A program made the position numbers and the translations under genes. 64,000 nucleotides of DNA from Prorocentrum cordatum. Its lineage: Eukaryota > Sar > Dinophyceae > Prorocentrales > Prorocentraceae. The DNA is taken from assembly GCA_963575745.1 (NCBI GenBank), contig CAUYUJ010016715.1:516001-580000 (forward strand), read 5' to 3'. Below are positions 1 through 10,465 of the stretch, piece by piece. The first letter of the stretch is position 1. Every line of letters starts with the position of its first letter. Below the pieces are notes generated by a model. It had not been told where the DNA came from and made no database searches. It worked only from the letters and a program-made list of their open reading frames with translations.

Positions 1-119
1 TCCCCCCCCCCCCCTCCGACCTCCCTCCTCCTCCTCCTCCCTCCTCCTGCTCCTCCTCTACCCTCCTCCTCCCCCAATCTCCTCACCCCTCCTCTCCCTC
101 CTCCCCCTTCTCTCCCTCG
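1..119. repeat. C/T-rich low-complexity tract
   Basis: Almost pure pyrimidine on the + strand, made of CTC/TCC triplets broken by C runs. No gene is visible; the long reading frames here are poly-Leu/Ser/Pro artefacts of the triplets. Confidence 0.9.
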
Positions 120-143
120 TATTTCCGCCCCCTCCGTTCCCTA

Positions 144-256
144 CGGAAAGGGAGCTTGGAGGGTCTTTACACTGGTCCCCCTCCTCCTCCTTCTCCTCCT
201 CCTGCACCTCCTCCTCTTCCTCCTCCTCCTCCTCCTCCTCCTCCTCCTCCTCCTCC
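144..256. repeat. (CTC)n array with a shared flank
   Basis: A CTC array (about 178-256) preceded by about 30 bp of non-repetitive sequence, GGGAGCTTGGAGGG then CACTGGTCC. The same words in the same order precede the CTC array at 55,381. The array and its flank therefore look like parts of one dispersed repeat. No gene is seen. Confidence 0.75.
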
Positions 257-422
257 GACCTCGGTCCGGTCCTCCTCTCCAATCCGAACCTCCTGCCGCC
301 CCCCGAGGCCGCCCGCCTGCGGCGTTCACCAGCGCCTCTGCGTGCCTCACCAGATGCACGAGCCTGCACGCGGGGCCGAGCTCGATGGCCTTGCCCGGGG
401 GGGCAGCGAGGGGGCGATGAAC

Positions 423-514
423 GAGGAGGAGGAGGAGGAGGAGGAGGAGGAGGAGGAGGAGGAACGAAGAGGAGGAGGAGGAGGAGGAGGAGGAGGAGGA
501 GGAGGAGGAGGAGG
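423..514. repeat. (GAG)n microsatellite
   Basis: About 90 bp of nearly pure GAG/AGG triplets. The 166 bp between this and the preceding CTC array is GC-rich and shows no gene. Confidence 0.95.
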
Positions 515-643
515 ACCCTCGCGACATCCTCTCGACGCAAAGGGAAATCTCACGGCGGCACGTGTGCTACCATGTTCGAACTGCTGGGTGGAGTTACCAG
601 TGGGACTGGCCGGCTGCGGAGGGGAAGGGGGCGGGGCGAGGAA

Positions 644-697
644 CGAGGAGGAGGAGGAGGAGGAGGAGGAGGAGGAGGAGGAGGAGGAGCAGGAGGA
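644..697. repeat. (GAG)n microsatellite
   Basis: Pure GAG/AGG triplet run. The sequence between it and the previous array (515-643) is unassigned. Confidence 0.9.
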
Positions 698-777
698 CCC
701 CCCACCTGACACCCTCCCGCCGTACAAAAGGTGTTCTTCCGGAAGAAGAACTAAGGGAACTGTGGGGACACCCGCTG

Positions 778-862
778 AGCCACGCATGGGACCATCAGAC
801 AACGGTTCAGGACGAAACGCCCGTCCCCGGGAAGGGGTCCAGGCCTCTGGAGGGCAACAGTG
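778..862 (+). repeat. Dispersed 120-bp family, single copy
   Basis: Contains ACCATCAGACAACGGTTCAGG and GAAGGGGTCCAGGCCTCTGG. This order and spacing matches the units of the tandem cluster at 40,170-40,560 (GACCGTCAGAAAACGGCTCAGG, then GAAGGGGTCCAGACCTCTGG). Related copies lie near 12,100, 33,800 and 34,430. The nature of the element is unknown. Confidence 0.6.
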
Positions 863-875
863 GATCCGAGGGGAA

Positions 876-1230
876 GGAGGCGGAGGAGGAGGAGGAGGAG
901 GAGGTGGAGGAGGAGAGGAAGAAGGAGGAGGAGCAGGATGAGGAGGAGGAGGGGGAAGAGGAGGAGGAGGAGGAGGAGGAGCAGGAGCAGGAACAGGAAA
1001 AGGAGGAGGAGGAGTTGGAGGAAAAGGAGGAACAGGAGGAGGAAGAGGAGAATGACAACGACGACGACTGGACGGAGGAGGAAGAGGTAGGAAGGGAGGG
1101 AGGGAGGGAGGGAGGAGGAGGAGGAAGAGGAAGAGGAGGCGGCGGAGGAGGAGGCGGTGGAGGAGAAGGACGCGGAGGCGGATGCGGATGCTGAGGAAGA
1201 GGGAGAGGCGGAAGAGGAGGAGGAGGAGGG
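876..1230. repeat. Imperfect (GAG/GGA)n array
   Basis: About 350 bp of purine-only sequence dominated by GAG, GGA and GAA triplets. It yields poly-Glu, poly-Arg and poly-Gly frames that should not be read as genes. Confidence 0.92.
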
Positions 1231-1307
1231 ACACTCCCATGGAAGAGACGAGAAGAGGGCAGGCGGCCAAGAAACAGACGAGAAGATGGAACACATTCAT
1301 CCAAACG

Positions 1308-3330
1308 TCACCTGAGGATGGCGCCTAGAGCCGGCGATATCCTGGCCGTCTGCCTTAGACGGGCTCGTGCGAGGCGTCCGAACACGACAGGTCCCACCCT
1401 GTCGAGCGCTTTACGCGTCTGGTAAACCGAAAGCATGACATCGTACAAGCAGGCTGTACACACGAGCTCCTCAGCAGAAAACGGGCCGATACCAAAGAGC
1501 CCGATGAGACCGACAGCCGAGGCAGAGGCGATCGAGGGGGGAAGGCGGTGGAAGCGAGCCCAGATTAAGTCGAAGCACGGGCAGACGTGATAATGAAGAA
1601 TCCCATCTCCAGTTACGGCAAACCGTCACCAGCGACACCGTTTCGTGGGCTCCCGAAAACGGCGGGTGGTGCACCAACTATTCGTAATCCCCTGTAGGAC
1701 GGCAGCCAGGAGGGAGCTCAGAACAGACTTGCTCAACCAGACCACGTGCGAGACCGTTAATTCGAGCAGGGCATCCGAAAGCACAAGATGAAGATACTGA
1801 AGACGCTGGGCCAGTTCACAACGAGCTGAAATATTGCACTAGTTCTGCAAATGCTTGTCTACGCGCTTCTGGAGACGAGACGTATCAACAAGGAGGCTGG
1901 GGAAGGGCGTTCAGGGCTCGGAAATTTCGATGCATCTGGGCCACGGCGTGTTGCGCCACCATCTCCCCCAATCATGAGTGAGTAGCGCTTCGTCGGAGGC
2001 CCCGACCGTGCTGAGGAGATGGTCCATCCCGAAGAAAGCTTTCGTATAGAAAGCGCACCTGCACTGAGCGACCTCGCCTGAACAGGGGGACCCAACGCCT
2101 TGGCAAACTTCAACAGAGAACAAGAGAGAGCATTGCGGGGAGCGATGACCAATGACCGCAGGGCTTCTCTCTCGAGGCGGGAAGCTTCTGCAGTGGGCGA
2201 GCAGTATTGAGCAACGTGGCCCATCACACTGAAACAAAAAGTGTTATATCTCGCGAGTGTGCGAGCCCCAGGATAAGAAGCTTGAGGACCTGAGCACGCT
2301 CCAGACAATTCCCAGAGACATCACGCCAAGCGGCTTCCCTCCCGCCAAGTCCCGAGACAATCCCAAGATAGTTGATACACTCAACCAGAAGAACACGCGA
2401 GCAAACAATACCCAACATACTCAGCTCCTGGAAGAGCGGGTAGGGGCACTCAAAAGACACACCACGGTTGTGTCCAGATGTTTTATCAGCAGCCCAGCCC
2501 AGATTTAGCACCAGCCCAGCCGCACGCGCGGCCACGTTTCAGGCGGGCAAGATCGACGCCAACGCCTAGTACAAATTATGAGCGCCCATGCCGACGTCGT
2601 CGGCGAAGACCGTGAGAACCGTTACATGCTGAGGGAGCCGCGAGAGAAACAACCGAAGGATGAAGTCGAACGCCAACACGTATACACTACCTGATGTGGG
2701 GCATCCCTGCTAGATTCCCCTGGAGAGCCAGAAACCATCCTTCCTGGGCCCCGCGAAAATGATTGTGACTCAGATGGTCCGGTACATATTCTGAATAGCT
2801 CCCAAGAAGAAGTCTGGAATACCCATGGCCTGGAACACGAACCATGTAAATTTGTGCAGGAGGCTCGTGAAGGCTGCTCGCACGTCGAAGCAGCAAAAAC
2901 CCGCACGGCACGAGCCGAGCTGGGCAAACAAGGAGAGCACCCGCGCCTCGAGCTCAACTATTATGTTGGACATCGAACGACGTCGGACGAACGCCCTTTG
3001 GGCATTGACGACGGTCATCTGGGTGAGCCGAGCGAGCGGGTCGTTCATGGCGAGACTGACGATCTTGTTATCGGCGTTCGATCAAGATATCGGTCGACTG
3101 GCCGACGGCGCCCTGAACACTCCTGTAGCACTATCCTTGGCCGAAGAGCCCTTCGCGAGGAACACGCACATGGCAAAGTTAAACGTGTCGCCAGGGTAAC
3201 CACCTGCTAAACTACCTCCGTAGATGGCTAACATAATCTCTAACACCCTGTCTCCAGCACGGGCCCAGGCCGAATACGGGATACCATCGGGACCAGGGGC
3301 ACTGTCTCGACACTTCCTGACCATATCAGG
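1308..3330 (-). mobile_element. Degenerate LINE (non-LTR retrotransposon)
   Basis: A minus-strand copy of a LINE that encoded a reverse transcriptase for target-primed retrotransposition. Reading 5' to 3' on the minus strand there are: APGPDGIP (about 3300-3280), then an AFVRRRS box (about 3000-2975), FDVRAAF with the first catalytic Asp (about 2889-2869), QGCPTSG (2709-2689), the FADD catalytic box (2607-2596), NYLGI (about 2370), and a C-terminal HYHVCP Cys/His motif (1595-1578). The reading frame ends at TGA 1310-1308. Pieces lie in different frames and an amber codon (2712-2710) sits directly before QGCP, so the copy is dead. No endonuclease domain is recognised upstream; a GAG/CTC array begins exactly where the recognisable 5' part stops. 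The motif style fits LINEs common in dinoflagellates. Confidence 0.85.
2560..3324 (-). pseudogene. Reverse transcriptase core of the LINE
   Basis: This is the palm and finger part of the reverse transcriptase. Block order is conserved: APGPDGI, FLAKG, AFVRRRS, FDVRAAF, GI-stop-QGCPTSG, FADD. Both catalytic Asp positions (FDxR and FADD) are still legible. At least two frame changes separate FDVRAAF from QGCP, and an in-frame TAG replaces the residue before QGCP, where Lys or Arg is usual. It is therefore a pseudogene, not an active enzyme. Confidence 0.8.
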
Positions 3331-3411
3331 ATGAAGAAAAGGAGGAGGAGGAGGAGCAGCAGGAGCAGGAGGAGGAGGAGGAGGAAGAAAAGGAGAGGAG
3401 GAGGGAGATAT
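3331..3411. repeat. (GAG)n array at the LINE break
   Basis: GAG/AGG triplets (CTC on the LINE coding strand) begin immediately upstream of the APGPDGI box. This suggests expansion or insertion inside the old element. Confidence 0.8.
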
Positions 3412-4303
3412 CTACTCCGCGAAGACCTTCACCTCAAAAACGTATGGGGCGGCATTAAGGGCTACCATTCCACGCCAGATGCCTCAGGCATCTGGCTCTG
3501 GTCGGGACTCCTGGACGTAGGAACCGACCTGAGCAGATACCCCTTGGAGTTTTGGGTGCATTCCCGAGAAAATCAGCTTCCAGGAGAATCGAGCCTCCGC
3601 ACTGGTCGGGAAACCGTTGCACTCCCGAGCCAAATTACGCACCATGCCGTGACCCGGATAAGCTTTGCCTTTGCGACGCAGGCAGACGACCAGGGCGTCT
3701 CCACCAGAGCACTCAAGAGCAACAGCTTGGTGATGGGGCCCAGACAGGACCTGGGGATCGAGCCTGGGAAGCCCCCGACAGTGGCCTGGCACAGGCCGAT
3801 CAACGGAACGCGAGACTCTGCAGCAAGCCTCGCACCACCATAGTCTCGAGAACCAACTCCAGCGATGAGAGACGAGGTCGGGCCGAGGGGGCGCCTGCGG
3901 CCTAACAAGTTGGGCACCATCCAGCGCGAGCGGCGGCCAGAGGGGCAGCAGCGTAGCCGCCAGCACCCCCACAGCTCGAGCGACAGCAATCTTGATATCA
4001 GTGGCCTCCGCCAGACTCGAATCTGGCTGAGGATAAGACATGGCCGCGACCTTGGCCGAAGCATCGACCCAATTGTTGTCCAACTGGCGGAACTTACTTA
4101 TCATCATCGCCGGTGGCTTCCGACATTGGCAGGTGAGTTTTCACCTTGACAACTTTAAAAAGAGGCAAGTTCTTACGAATGATCTGCGAACAAACTTGTG
4201 ATTGGTCTTCTGGTTATCACAAACATTCACGCAGTCCGAAAAAGATTGTAGACTCTCCTGAACGGCGTCTGGCTGCAACCGCAAAAGCATGGTACTCGGC
4301 ACT
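3412..4303 (-). other. Unassigned sequence, minus-strand ORFs
   Basis: Not microsatellite. The longest open frame is 207 codons on the minus strand (4107-3484), with a second overlapping minus frame (4064-3573). Neither shows a motif I recognise. It could be the decayed 5' half of the adjacent LINE, which lies in the same orientation, but no endonuclease residues are recognisable, so this stays an inference. Confidence 0.3.
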
Positions 4304-4304
4304 C

Positions 4305-4339
<35 letters not shown>

Positions 4340-4355
4340 GCAGGAGGGACAAGGA
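4304..4355. repeat. (GAG)n microsatellite
   Basis: GAG/GAA triplets on the + strand. The following about 230 bp (to 4590) is unassigned. Confidence 0.85.
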
Positions 4356-4589
4356 GGGAAGCAACTGGTTCAGGCCGGGCGTTTTCGCCTGGACTCGGGC
4401 CCCGGGGCCCTCGCGAATCGGTACGGCTTGAGAGATGCCGCAGAAAGATAGGGTGCAGGGCTCCAGTCGTCTGGCGTCATCCTGCCTCTTTCTCTCAGCC
4501 CTTTCTACTGCCCGGCTCCATGCTCACGTCTCCCTCATCCTGATTATGGCTATCCTCCTCCTCCTCGTCGTAGTACTAGTCATCACCAA

Positions 4590-4905
4590 CACGGTCACCA
4601 TTGCCACCACATCATCATCATCATCAGCAGCAGCAGCAGCATCATCGTCATCATGCCCATCATCATCAGCAGCATCAGCATCAGCATCATCATGCCCATC
4701 ATCATCAGCAGCAGCAGCATCATCAGTATCGTCATGATTATTTGCTATCTCAATATCATCATCATCAGCAGCAGCAGTAACATCATCATAATCATCATGA
4801 CCACCATCGTCATCAACACTACGCACCACCACCCTTGTCATCACCATCACCATTAACGATCACCACCACCATGACCATCACCATCACCATCGCGATCATC
4901 ATGTA
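4590..4905. repeat. Compound CAT/CAG trinucleotide array
   Basis: Runs of ATC/CAT interspersed with CAG/AGC triplets, with some CAC toward the end. All six frames give homopolymer-like peptides (Ser, Ile, His, Asp). No gene. Confidence 0.92.
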
Positions 4906-4939
4906 CACTCCTCCTCCCACCCCCCACACATGCATTTCC

Positions 4940-5142
4940 TCACCCGTCCTTCCCACCCTGCTCCTCCTCCTGCTCCTGTTCCTCCTCCTCATCCTTCCTC
5001 CTCTTCCTCCTCCTCCTCCCCCTCCACATACTCTTCCTCCGGTTCCTTCTCCTCCTCCTCCTCCTGCTCCTGCTCCTCTTCCTAATCATTCCTCCTCTTC
5101 CTCCTCCTCCTCCTCCTCCTCCTCATTATCATACTCTTCCTC
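4940..5142. repeat. (CCT)n pyrimidine array
   Basis: CTC/CCT triplets with occasional CTG and ATC. Followed by about 140 bp of unassigned GC-rich sequence. Confidence 0.9.
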
Positions 5143-5280
5143 CAGTGGGACCGGGCTTACCACGCGGCTGCATCCCCACCTCTTCCCCTGGCCAGCGCCA
5201 GCCTTGGCGCCGGCCACCAGCGTGAAGGGCTCCCCCACATCCTGGCCGCGTGGCCATCCCTCTCACATGCGTGCTTCTCG

Positions 5281-5465
5281 CCCCTCCTCCACCCCCTCCA
5301 ACTCCTCCTCCTCCTCCTCCTCCTCCTCCTTCTCCCCCTGTCTGGCCTCGTCTTCCTCGCCCTCTTTCTCCTTCTCCTTCTCCTTCTCCTTCTCCTTCTC
5401 CTCCTCCTCCTCCTCCCCCTCCTCCTCCTCCTCCTCTTCCTCCTCCTCCTCCTCCTCCTCCTTTA
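5281..5465. repeat. CTC array with a TTCTCC hexamer core
   Basis: CTC triplets with an internal block of TTCTCC hexamers near 5366-5400. Pure pyrimidine on the + strand. Confidence 0.9.
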
Positions 5466-5808
5466 CCACCTCTTCCGTCATCTCAGACATCTCCTCTCCC
5501 TCATCGCCCACGCCCATCCCTCGCTCCTCTCCCACACACTCCTCCTGCCACGCCCCACCCATGTTCTCCTCAATCGCCATCAGATGCCGCATCACGAGGG
5601 GGCGAGGGGGGGCAGAGAGCGAAATGCAGCTCTGGGGGAGCTTGTACTTATGAGACATCCAGCACGCCCGCAACGCCGGGCCCCTGGAAACGTTCCCCCC
5701 CGCACATCCAGCCGCACCCTGAACCGAGCGCCCGCCGGTCCCAGCTCTTCCCGCCCCTCCCCTTCCCCTCCCCCTTGCGCAGCGGGCCTACTCGGCGCTG
5801 GGCAAACT
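5466..5808. other. Unassigned, no gene seen
   Basis: C-rich sequence without convincing coding or repeat structure. Short frames on both strands lack motifs. Confidence 0.5.
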
Positions 5809-5969
5809 AGGAGGAGGGGGGAAGAAGGAGGAGGAGGAGGAGGAGGATCGAGGAGGAGGACGAGGACGAGGACGAGGAGGAGGAGGAGGTTGAGGGGGAC
5901 AGTGAGAAAGAGGAGAAGGAGGAGAAAAAGGAGGAGAGGGCCGAGGAAGAGGGGGAGGAGGAGGAGGGA
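5809..5969. repeat. (GAG/GGA)n array
   Basis: Purine-only array with GACGAG hexamers in the middle. The next 200 bp (5970-6170) is unassigned. Confidence 0.9.
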
Positions 5970-6170
5970 CACTGAACTGGCCTCCCCTGTCCCGGCAGCC
6001 CAACAGGCCTGCCGGGGCCAGGAGACGCCCCACGGACGTGTTTTAGGTTGCGGCGGTGGGGCGGTCGCACCGCTGTCGAGGCGGCAGCCTGGCCACGGAG
6101 GCGCGGATGGTCACACGGAGGGGTACGGGCGAGGGCCGAGGGAGGGAAGAGGCGGCCGCGAGAGGGAGAA

Positions 6171-6432
6171 GGAAGGATGGCACACCAAGAACATGCTGCA
6201 CTTCTCGGCGGCGAGCGCGGGGGGGGGAAGTGAGAAGGAGAAGGCTTCCCCAGAACGCAGCGGGGCTTCTCAGAAGCCCTCACGCCTTCTCAGAAGTTGT
6301 CTGCATCTCCGGGGGAGGCTCAGGGAACTTCTCAGAAGACTGGGGGACTTCCGAGCCTTCTGAGAAGGCCCGCCCCTTCTCACTCCCCCCCCCAGGGCTC
6401 GCCGCCGAGAGAGGGAAGGATGGCACACCAAG
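6171..6432. mobile_element. 206-bp TIR element (copy A), with flanking direct repeats
   Basis: Terminal inverted repeats start CTCGGCGGCGAGC at 6204 and end as its complement at 6409, continuing inward as a G run and AGTGAGAAGG. The interior holds several TTCTCAGAAG palindromes. A perfect 19-bp direct repeat (GGAAGGATGGCACACCAAG) flanks it at 6171-6189 and 6414-6432, and continues imperfectly for about 14 bp more. A diverged second copy lies at 37,543-37,731. There is no coding capacity, so this is a MITE-like non-autonomous element by inference. Confidence 0.65.
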
Positions 6433-6924
6433 CGCCTGCAGCTCTTCAGCTCTAGTGCCACAGCCTCAAGCCCACCGCTCCGCAAAGTCCCACGGAACGA
6501 TCCTGCATGGCAGAAGGGAGCGGAGGTGGCCAGCATGCCACCAGACTCGGGGCTCCCAGACACTCGACGTGACATTTTCGCACCGATGCTACCCACAGGA
6601 CTCTCATCTTCTTCGGCCTCGTCCTCGTCTTCCTGCTCCTCTTCGAACGCCTCTCCCCTACGCTTGTGAGGGAGGAGAGGGGCAACTGATTCGGGAGGGG
6701 CGGGCGGGACAGGTGAAATTATTCGCTGCGTGGAGCTCCCCATATGTGCAGCTATTAGCATGGCCCTGTCCGCCGTGAGCGTCTGGGCGCAAGAGCTTTC
6801 GAATATCATCGGGCTTGAGTATTCACGGTCTGGGAGCGAATATAAATGTGAATGAGTTTGAGTGTGAATGAGTCTCAATATTCTAAGTGCGTCTCTGCGC
6901 ATGCGCCTGGGGTCTTCTGGGACC
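6433..6924. other. Unassigned, no gene seen
   Basis: Mixed-composition sequence with a short TTCCTC-rich patch near 6600-6650. No motif is recognised in any frame. Confidence 0.5.
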
Positions 6925-7064
6925 TCTTCAAACCTAGGGTTTCCTGGAGCCTCTTGGGGCCTCCTGGGGCCTCTTGGGGCTTCCTGTCGCCTCCTGATAC
7001 CTCCTGGGGCCTCGTGTGGCCTCCTGGGGCCTCCAGGAGCCTCCTGAAGCCTCCTGGGGAGGAT
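6925..7064. repeat. GGCCTCCTGGG minisatellite (family G)
   Basis: Short degenerate units of the form GGCCTCNTGGGG. The same unit makes up much longer copies at 23.7, 35.2, 44.3, 45.8, 53.3 and 60.5 kb. Confidence 0.75.
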
Positions 7065-7330
7065 TCTTGCCCCACGAGAGGCCCAATCTACAGGAACAGT
7101 CGTAAAACACTTTGGGTTGGAGCCAAAAGAGAGGGGCAAGCAATAAGAACACACTTAAAACACCAAGGACTCGTGCCCCGGGGAGGCCCAAACGATAGGA
7201 ACACGTGTAAAACACTCAGGAGTGGATACGCAGGAGAAGGACAGACTATATAAACATACGTGCGAACCAAAGATTCGTGCTCCAAGGGAGGCCCAATCTA
7301 AAAGAGCATACTTAAAGCACCGGGGATCGG
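7065..7330. repeat. About 103-bp tandem repeat, ~2.5 copies
   Basis: Units begin near 7067, 7170 and 7273. They share GAGGCCCAA near the start and AAAACAC or AAAGCAC about 30 bp later. Each unit is itself two related halves of about 50 bp. Confidence 0.7.
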
Positions 7331-7439
7331 AACCACTCCTGTGGCCATATGCGGCCTCCTGGAGCCTCCCGTGGCATCCTGAAGAGGAGCCGTGCCCACG
7401 ACTCTGGCCAACAAAAATGAGCAAGCCGCACGAAGCATC

Positions 7440-7745
7440 CTCTCAATATGTGCCACACGGGGTGCCAGAACCAGCGCCTCGCTAGGGAACCACATGCGAA
7501 CCCTACCCCTACGATTTCTGAGGGGGGTAGGGGTAGGGGTAGGGTTCGCATGTGGCCCCCTACTCGCTCGACACATCCTCCAAATCTGCTGCAAAAGCGG
7601 AGGATGTTGAGGGCACGAACACGCAAACCGCTCGAGACGGCCCCGCCATTGTTGCGCGAACGGAGGAGTGCGATACCCCCTGGCGGCTCCCTTTTGGAGG
7701 TGCTGAAACCCGCGCCTCGCTCGAGGCATCCTCTGAACTTGCTCC
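7440..7745. repeat. Degenerate repeats with GCGCCTCGCTCGAGG core
   Basis: Several imperfect units share GGTGCCnnAACCnGCGCCTCGCT followed by CATCCTC. Similar units occur at 59,590-59,840. No gene. Confidence 0.55.
7490..7555. repeat. 66-bp hairpin with GGGGTA units
   Basis: CCACATGCGAACCCTACCCC pairs with its complement about 25 bp later, giving a stem of about 23 bp. One arm has an extra GGGGTA unit. Both arms could also form G-rich structures. Confidence 0.8.
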
Positions 7746-7747
7746 GC

Positions 7748-7809
<62 letters not shown>

Positions 7810-8098
7810 CCACCATCATCATCATCATCATCGTCATCATCGTCAACATCAGCATCATCATCACCAGCACCACCGACACCACCACCACCAGCACCATCAT
7901 CATCATCAACAACAACATCATCAGCACCAGCAACATCATCATCAGCAGCATCAACAATAATCATCAGTATCATCAGCAGGGCCAACCTCATCATCATCTT
8001 CGCCACCACCACCATCATCATGATCATCAGCATCATCATCATCATCACCATCAGCATCATCAGCATCGTCATCATCCGCATCATCAGCATCAGCATCA
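7748..8098. repeat. CAT/CAC/CAG trinucleotide array
   Basis: A pure CAT run of more than 60 bp (7748-7810) grades into a CAT/CAC/CAG/CAA mixture. Poly-His, poly-Ser and poly-Met frames here are artefacts. Confidence 0.95.
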
Positions 8099-8248
8099 CA
8101 CATACCGTACCAGACCATACCATACCACAACATACCACCACATACTATGTCACAGCATGCCAGAACAGAACGTACCATACCATAGCACATCGTAACATAC
8201 CTTACCATAGCGTAATAAAACATAAGAGAACGTACCATAACATAAGAT
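8098..8248. repeat. CATAC pentanucleotide-like array
   Basis: Imperfect units of CATAC/ACCAT follow directly on the CAT array and then fade out. Confidence 0.75.
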
Positions 8249-8305
8249 GAGAAGGAAAAGGAGGAGCGAGGGGTGAATGAGTCGGCGCGGTCGGTAAGAA
8301 CAAGA

Positions 8306-8388
8306 ACACCATATTCTTTGGACATGGGGAACAAAAACCCCATCCTTTGGACATGGTCAAAAAGAACCCTATCTTTTGGAGATGGGGA
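8306..8388. repeat. About 31-bp tandem repeat, 2.7 copies
   Basis: Three imperfect units share CTTTGGACATGG and an A-rich tail. Confidence 0.75.
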
Positions 8389-8439
8389 GTAATGACACCA
8401 GAAGAGGCCACCAATTTGCGGATGTCAGCATTCCACGCC

Positions 8440-9095
8440 CACCCTCTCTCTCTCTCTCTCTTTCTTTATGCGTTCTCTCTCTCTCTCTCTCTTTCGCTCT
8501 TCCTCCCTCGCTTACCCGCTCGCTCTCTCACCTTCTCCCTTTGTGTTATTATCTCTCTCTGAGCGTACGTACGCATATATATATATATGTGTGTATAGTG
8601 ACCTCAGCATACACGCATGTCTCTCTCTCTCTCTCTCCCTCTCTCTCTTTCGCTGATTATCTCTCTCTCTCTCGGTCTCTTTCTCTCCCCCCTTGTTCTC
8701 TCCCCCTCACGTTTTGTTTCGGTCTCTCTCTCCCTCTCTCTTGTGACATATTTCATGGTCGCTCTGTCTGTTTCTCTCTCTCTCTCTCGTCTTTGTTCGG
8801 TGTGAGCAAGCTCTCTCTCTCTCTCTTTCTACCTCTGTCTCCCGGCCTCTCTACATATATCCGTAAGCCACCGTGCATCTTCGATGTCCTCCCATATAGC
8901 TCTGAATGCTGGACTCTCTACTGGAGAGCACGCTCTTTTTCTTTCTCTCTCTCTCTCTGCCTCGCCCCTCCCCTCTCTACCTCTCTACTCAGCTTTGCTC
9001 AATAACTCTCAACACGTACTATACTCTCGTCTCATGCCTCGTATGTGTTGTTTCTCTATTTGTTTTTTTTTTTCTCTCTCTCTCTCTCTCTCTCA
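8440..9095. repeat. (CT)n-rich region
   Basis: Long CT dinucleotide tracts with short unique interruptions, including an AT run near 8577. Open frames here are poly-Ser/Leu artefacts. Confidence 0.9.
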
Positions 9096-10099
9096 AGAGC
9101 GTTGATGCTCTTTCTCAAGACTCCTGATCGGCGTATGGGCAGGTCAGAAAGCACCTGCTTCTGCCCACATTCCACGCAGCCTCCGGGCGACGGCAGTGGG
9201 ACTGATGGGCGCGGCGTGGGGAGGGGGGGGGGGGGGGGAAGGGAAAATGGCACCCCGGATACGGCCGGCGAGCACCGCGCGCCACGAGCACACTGCTACA
9301 CAGGCTCGTGTCCGTCGAGGCGCAGCTGGGCGTGAGCGGACAGGGGCAGTGTGCGTTGGTGCTGCTCGCCTCGGGGCCACAGCCACGGCAGCCAGGCTGC
9401 GGCGAGAGACCCAACGCGAGCGCTGGGCTGCGCGTCCCCGCGCCCATCCCACCACCGCCTCCGGACGAGCAGGGCCAGTGACGTTGCGCCACTCGATGGC
9501 TGCACATCGGACGGGGGAGAAGGACGGTGGATGGGCGGGAAAGACGAAACGAGGCTGGGCAGAGTGGACCAGGAGGAAGAGGGGGGCACATAAAAAGAGC
9601 AAGAACCACAGATATGCAGTGTCTTGTTGCTTCAATGCGGGATCACCAAAAGTCGAAGGCCACTCTGGATCAAGCTGGCCACCCTACGGCCTGCGGATGA
9701 TTCTCGCTGGGTCGCGATGATGTCACTCGCCGCAGCGCCCCCCCGATGACGGCGGCCATGTGCCTGGCCCCGTGCGCGGGCCGCCCTATGTGATGTGAGG
9801 CCCCTCGGCGTTCGCGGGCCCGTGGCCCGAGCGCGCGCCGCCGCTGGCGCCGCGGGCAGCTGGCTGCAGGTCGTGAGGCGCGGATGCGAGCGAGTGCACA
9901 CATCCTTCAGCTCCTCCGCCTTCATCAGGTATCTCATGAAGTACTTCTGCTTCTTCGATTTGCTGTTCTGCCCAAGGCTGAGCTTGATTGCGTGGCCCCC
10001 GTGGCCCCGAGCACTGCACCATCGACACTGGTTGAAGCAGGTTGCACTGCATCTGCGAATCTGGGTGAGTGTTTTCTATCGCCGAGGTCATCTGGCACG
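9096..10099. other. Unassigned GC-rich sequence
   Basis: An 18-base G run lies at 9222-9239. The rest is non-repetitive, with open frames on both strands but no recognised domain. The stretch from about 9880 could be the 5' part of the coding-like frame that follows. Confidence 0.4.
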
Positions 10100-10465
10100 A
10101 TGTCGGAGGTATACCACACTCCTTCTCGGAGCATGTTGAGATCCTCTTTGAACATCTGGCTGCCCATCGCCTACGTAGACCGGATCATCCGCGTTTCTCG
10201 CGCCCATCCGGAGTTGTTCCGGCTTGCGGCTTTCAGCGTGGCGCTGATGAGCGCCTACGAGGAGTCTGGGGTCGCGGACGTCGTGTCCACTCTGCCTTGC
10301 ATGGACACGCTCCCCGTCGAGAAGACGACCTTGCGCAAAATCGAGTGGGACACCGACGAGATCGAACCCCCGAAAGCATCTAGGACAGTCTGCGCACGCC
10401 CGTGGTCCTTCGCCCGCGAGATGAAGATCACAGTGAGCGCATGGAACGGCTTTGTATGTACATGA
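10100..10465 (+). CDS. Possible coding exon, hypothetical protein
   Basis: An ATG-initiated frame of 121 codons ending at TGA 10463-10465; the frame stays open upstream to about 9884. The product is not recognised. It is suggestive because the middle (about 10,200-10,370) strongly prefers C/G-ending codons and has a natural mix of residues, including an acidic segment KIEWDTDEIEPPK near the C-terminus. The opposite strand is also partly open (10,578-10,255), so the strand call is uncertain. It may be an exon or a decayed gene fragment. Confidence 0.3.
   Translation: MSEVYHTPSRSMLRSSLNIWLPIAYVDRIIRVSRAHPELFRLAAFSVALMSAYEESGVADVVSTLPCMDTLPVEKTTLRKIEWDTDEIEPPKASRTVCARPWSFAREMKITVSAWNGFVCT

Noticed and set aside
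7500-7550. Telomeric repeat
   Set aside because: The unit is GGGGTA, only three copies on one side of a hairpin; dinoflagellate telomeres are usually TTTAGGG and none is seen.
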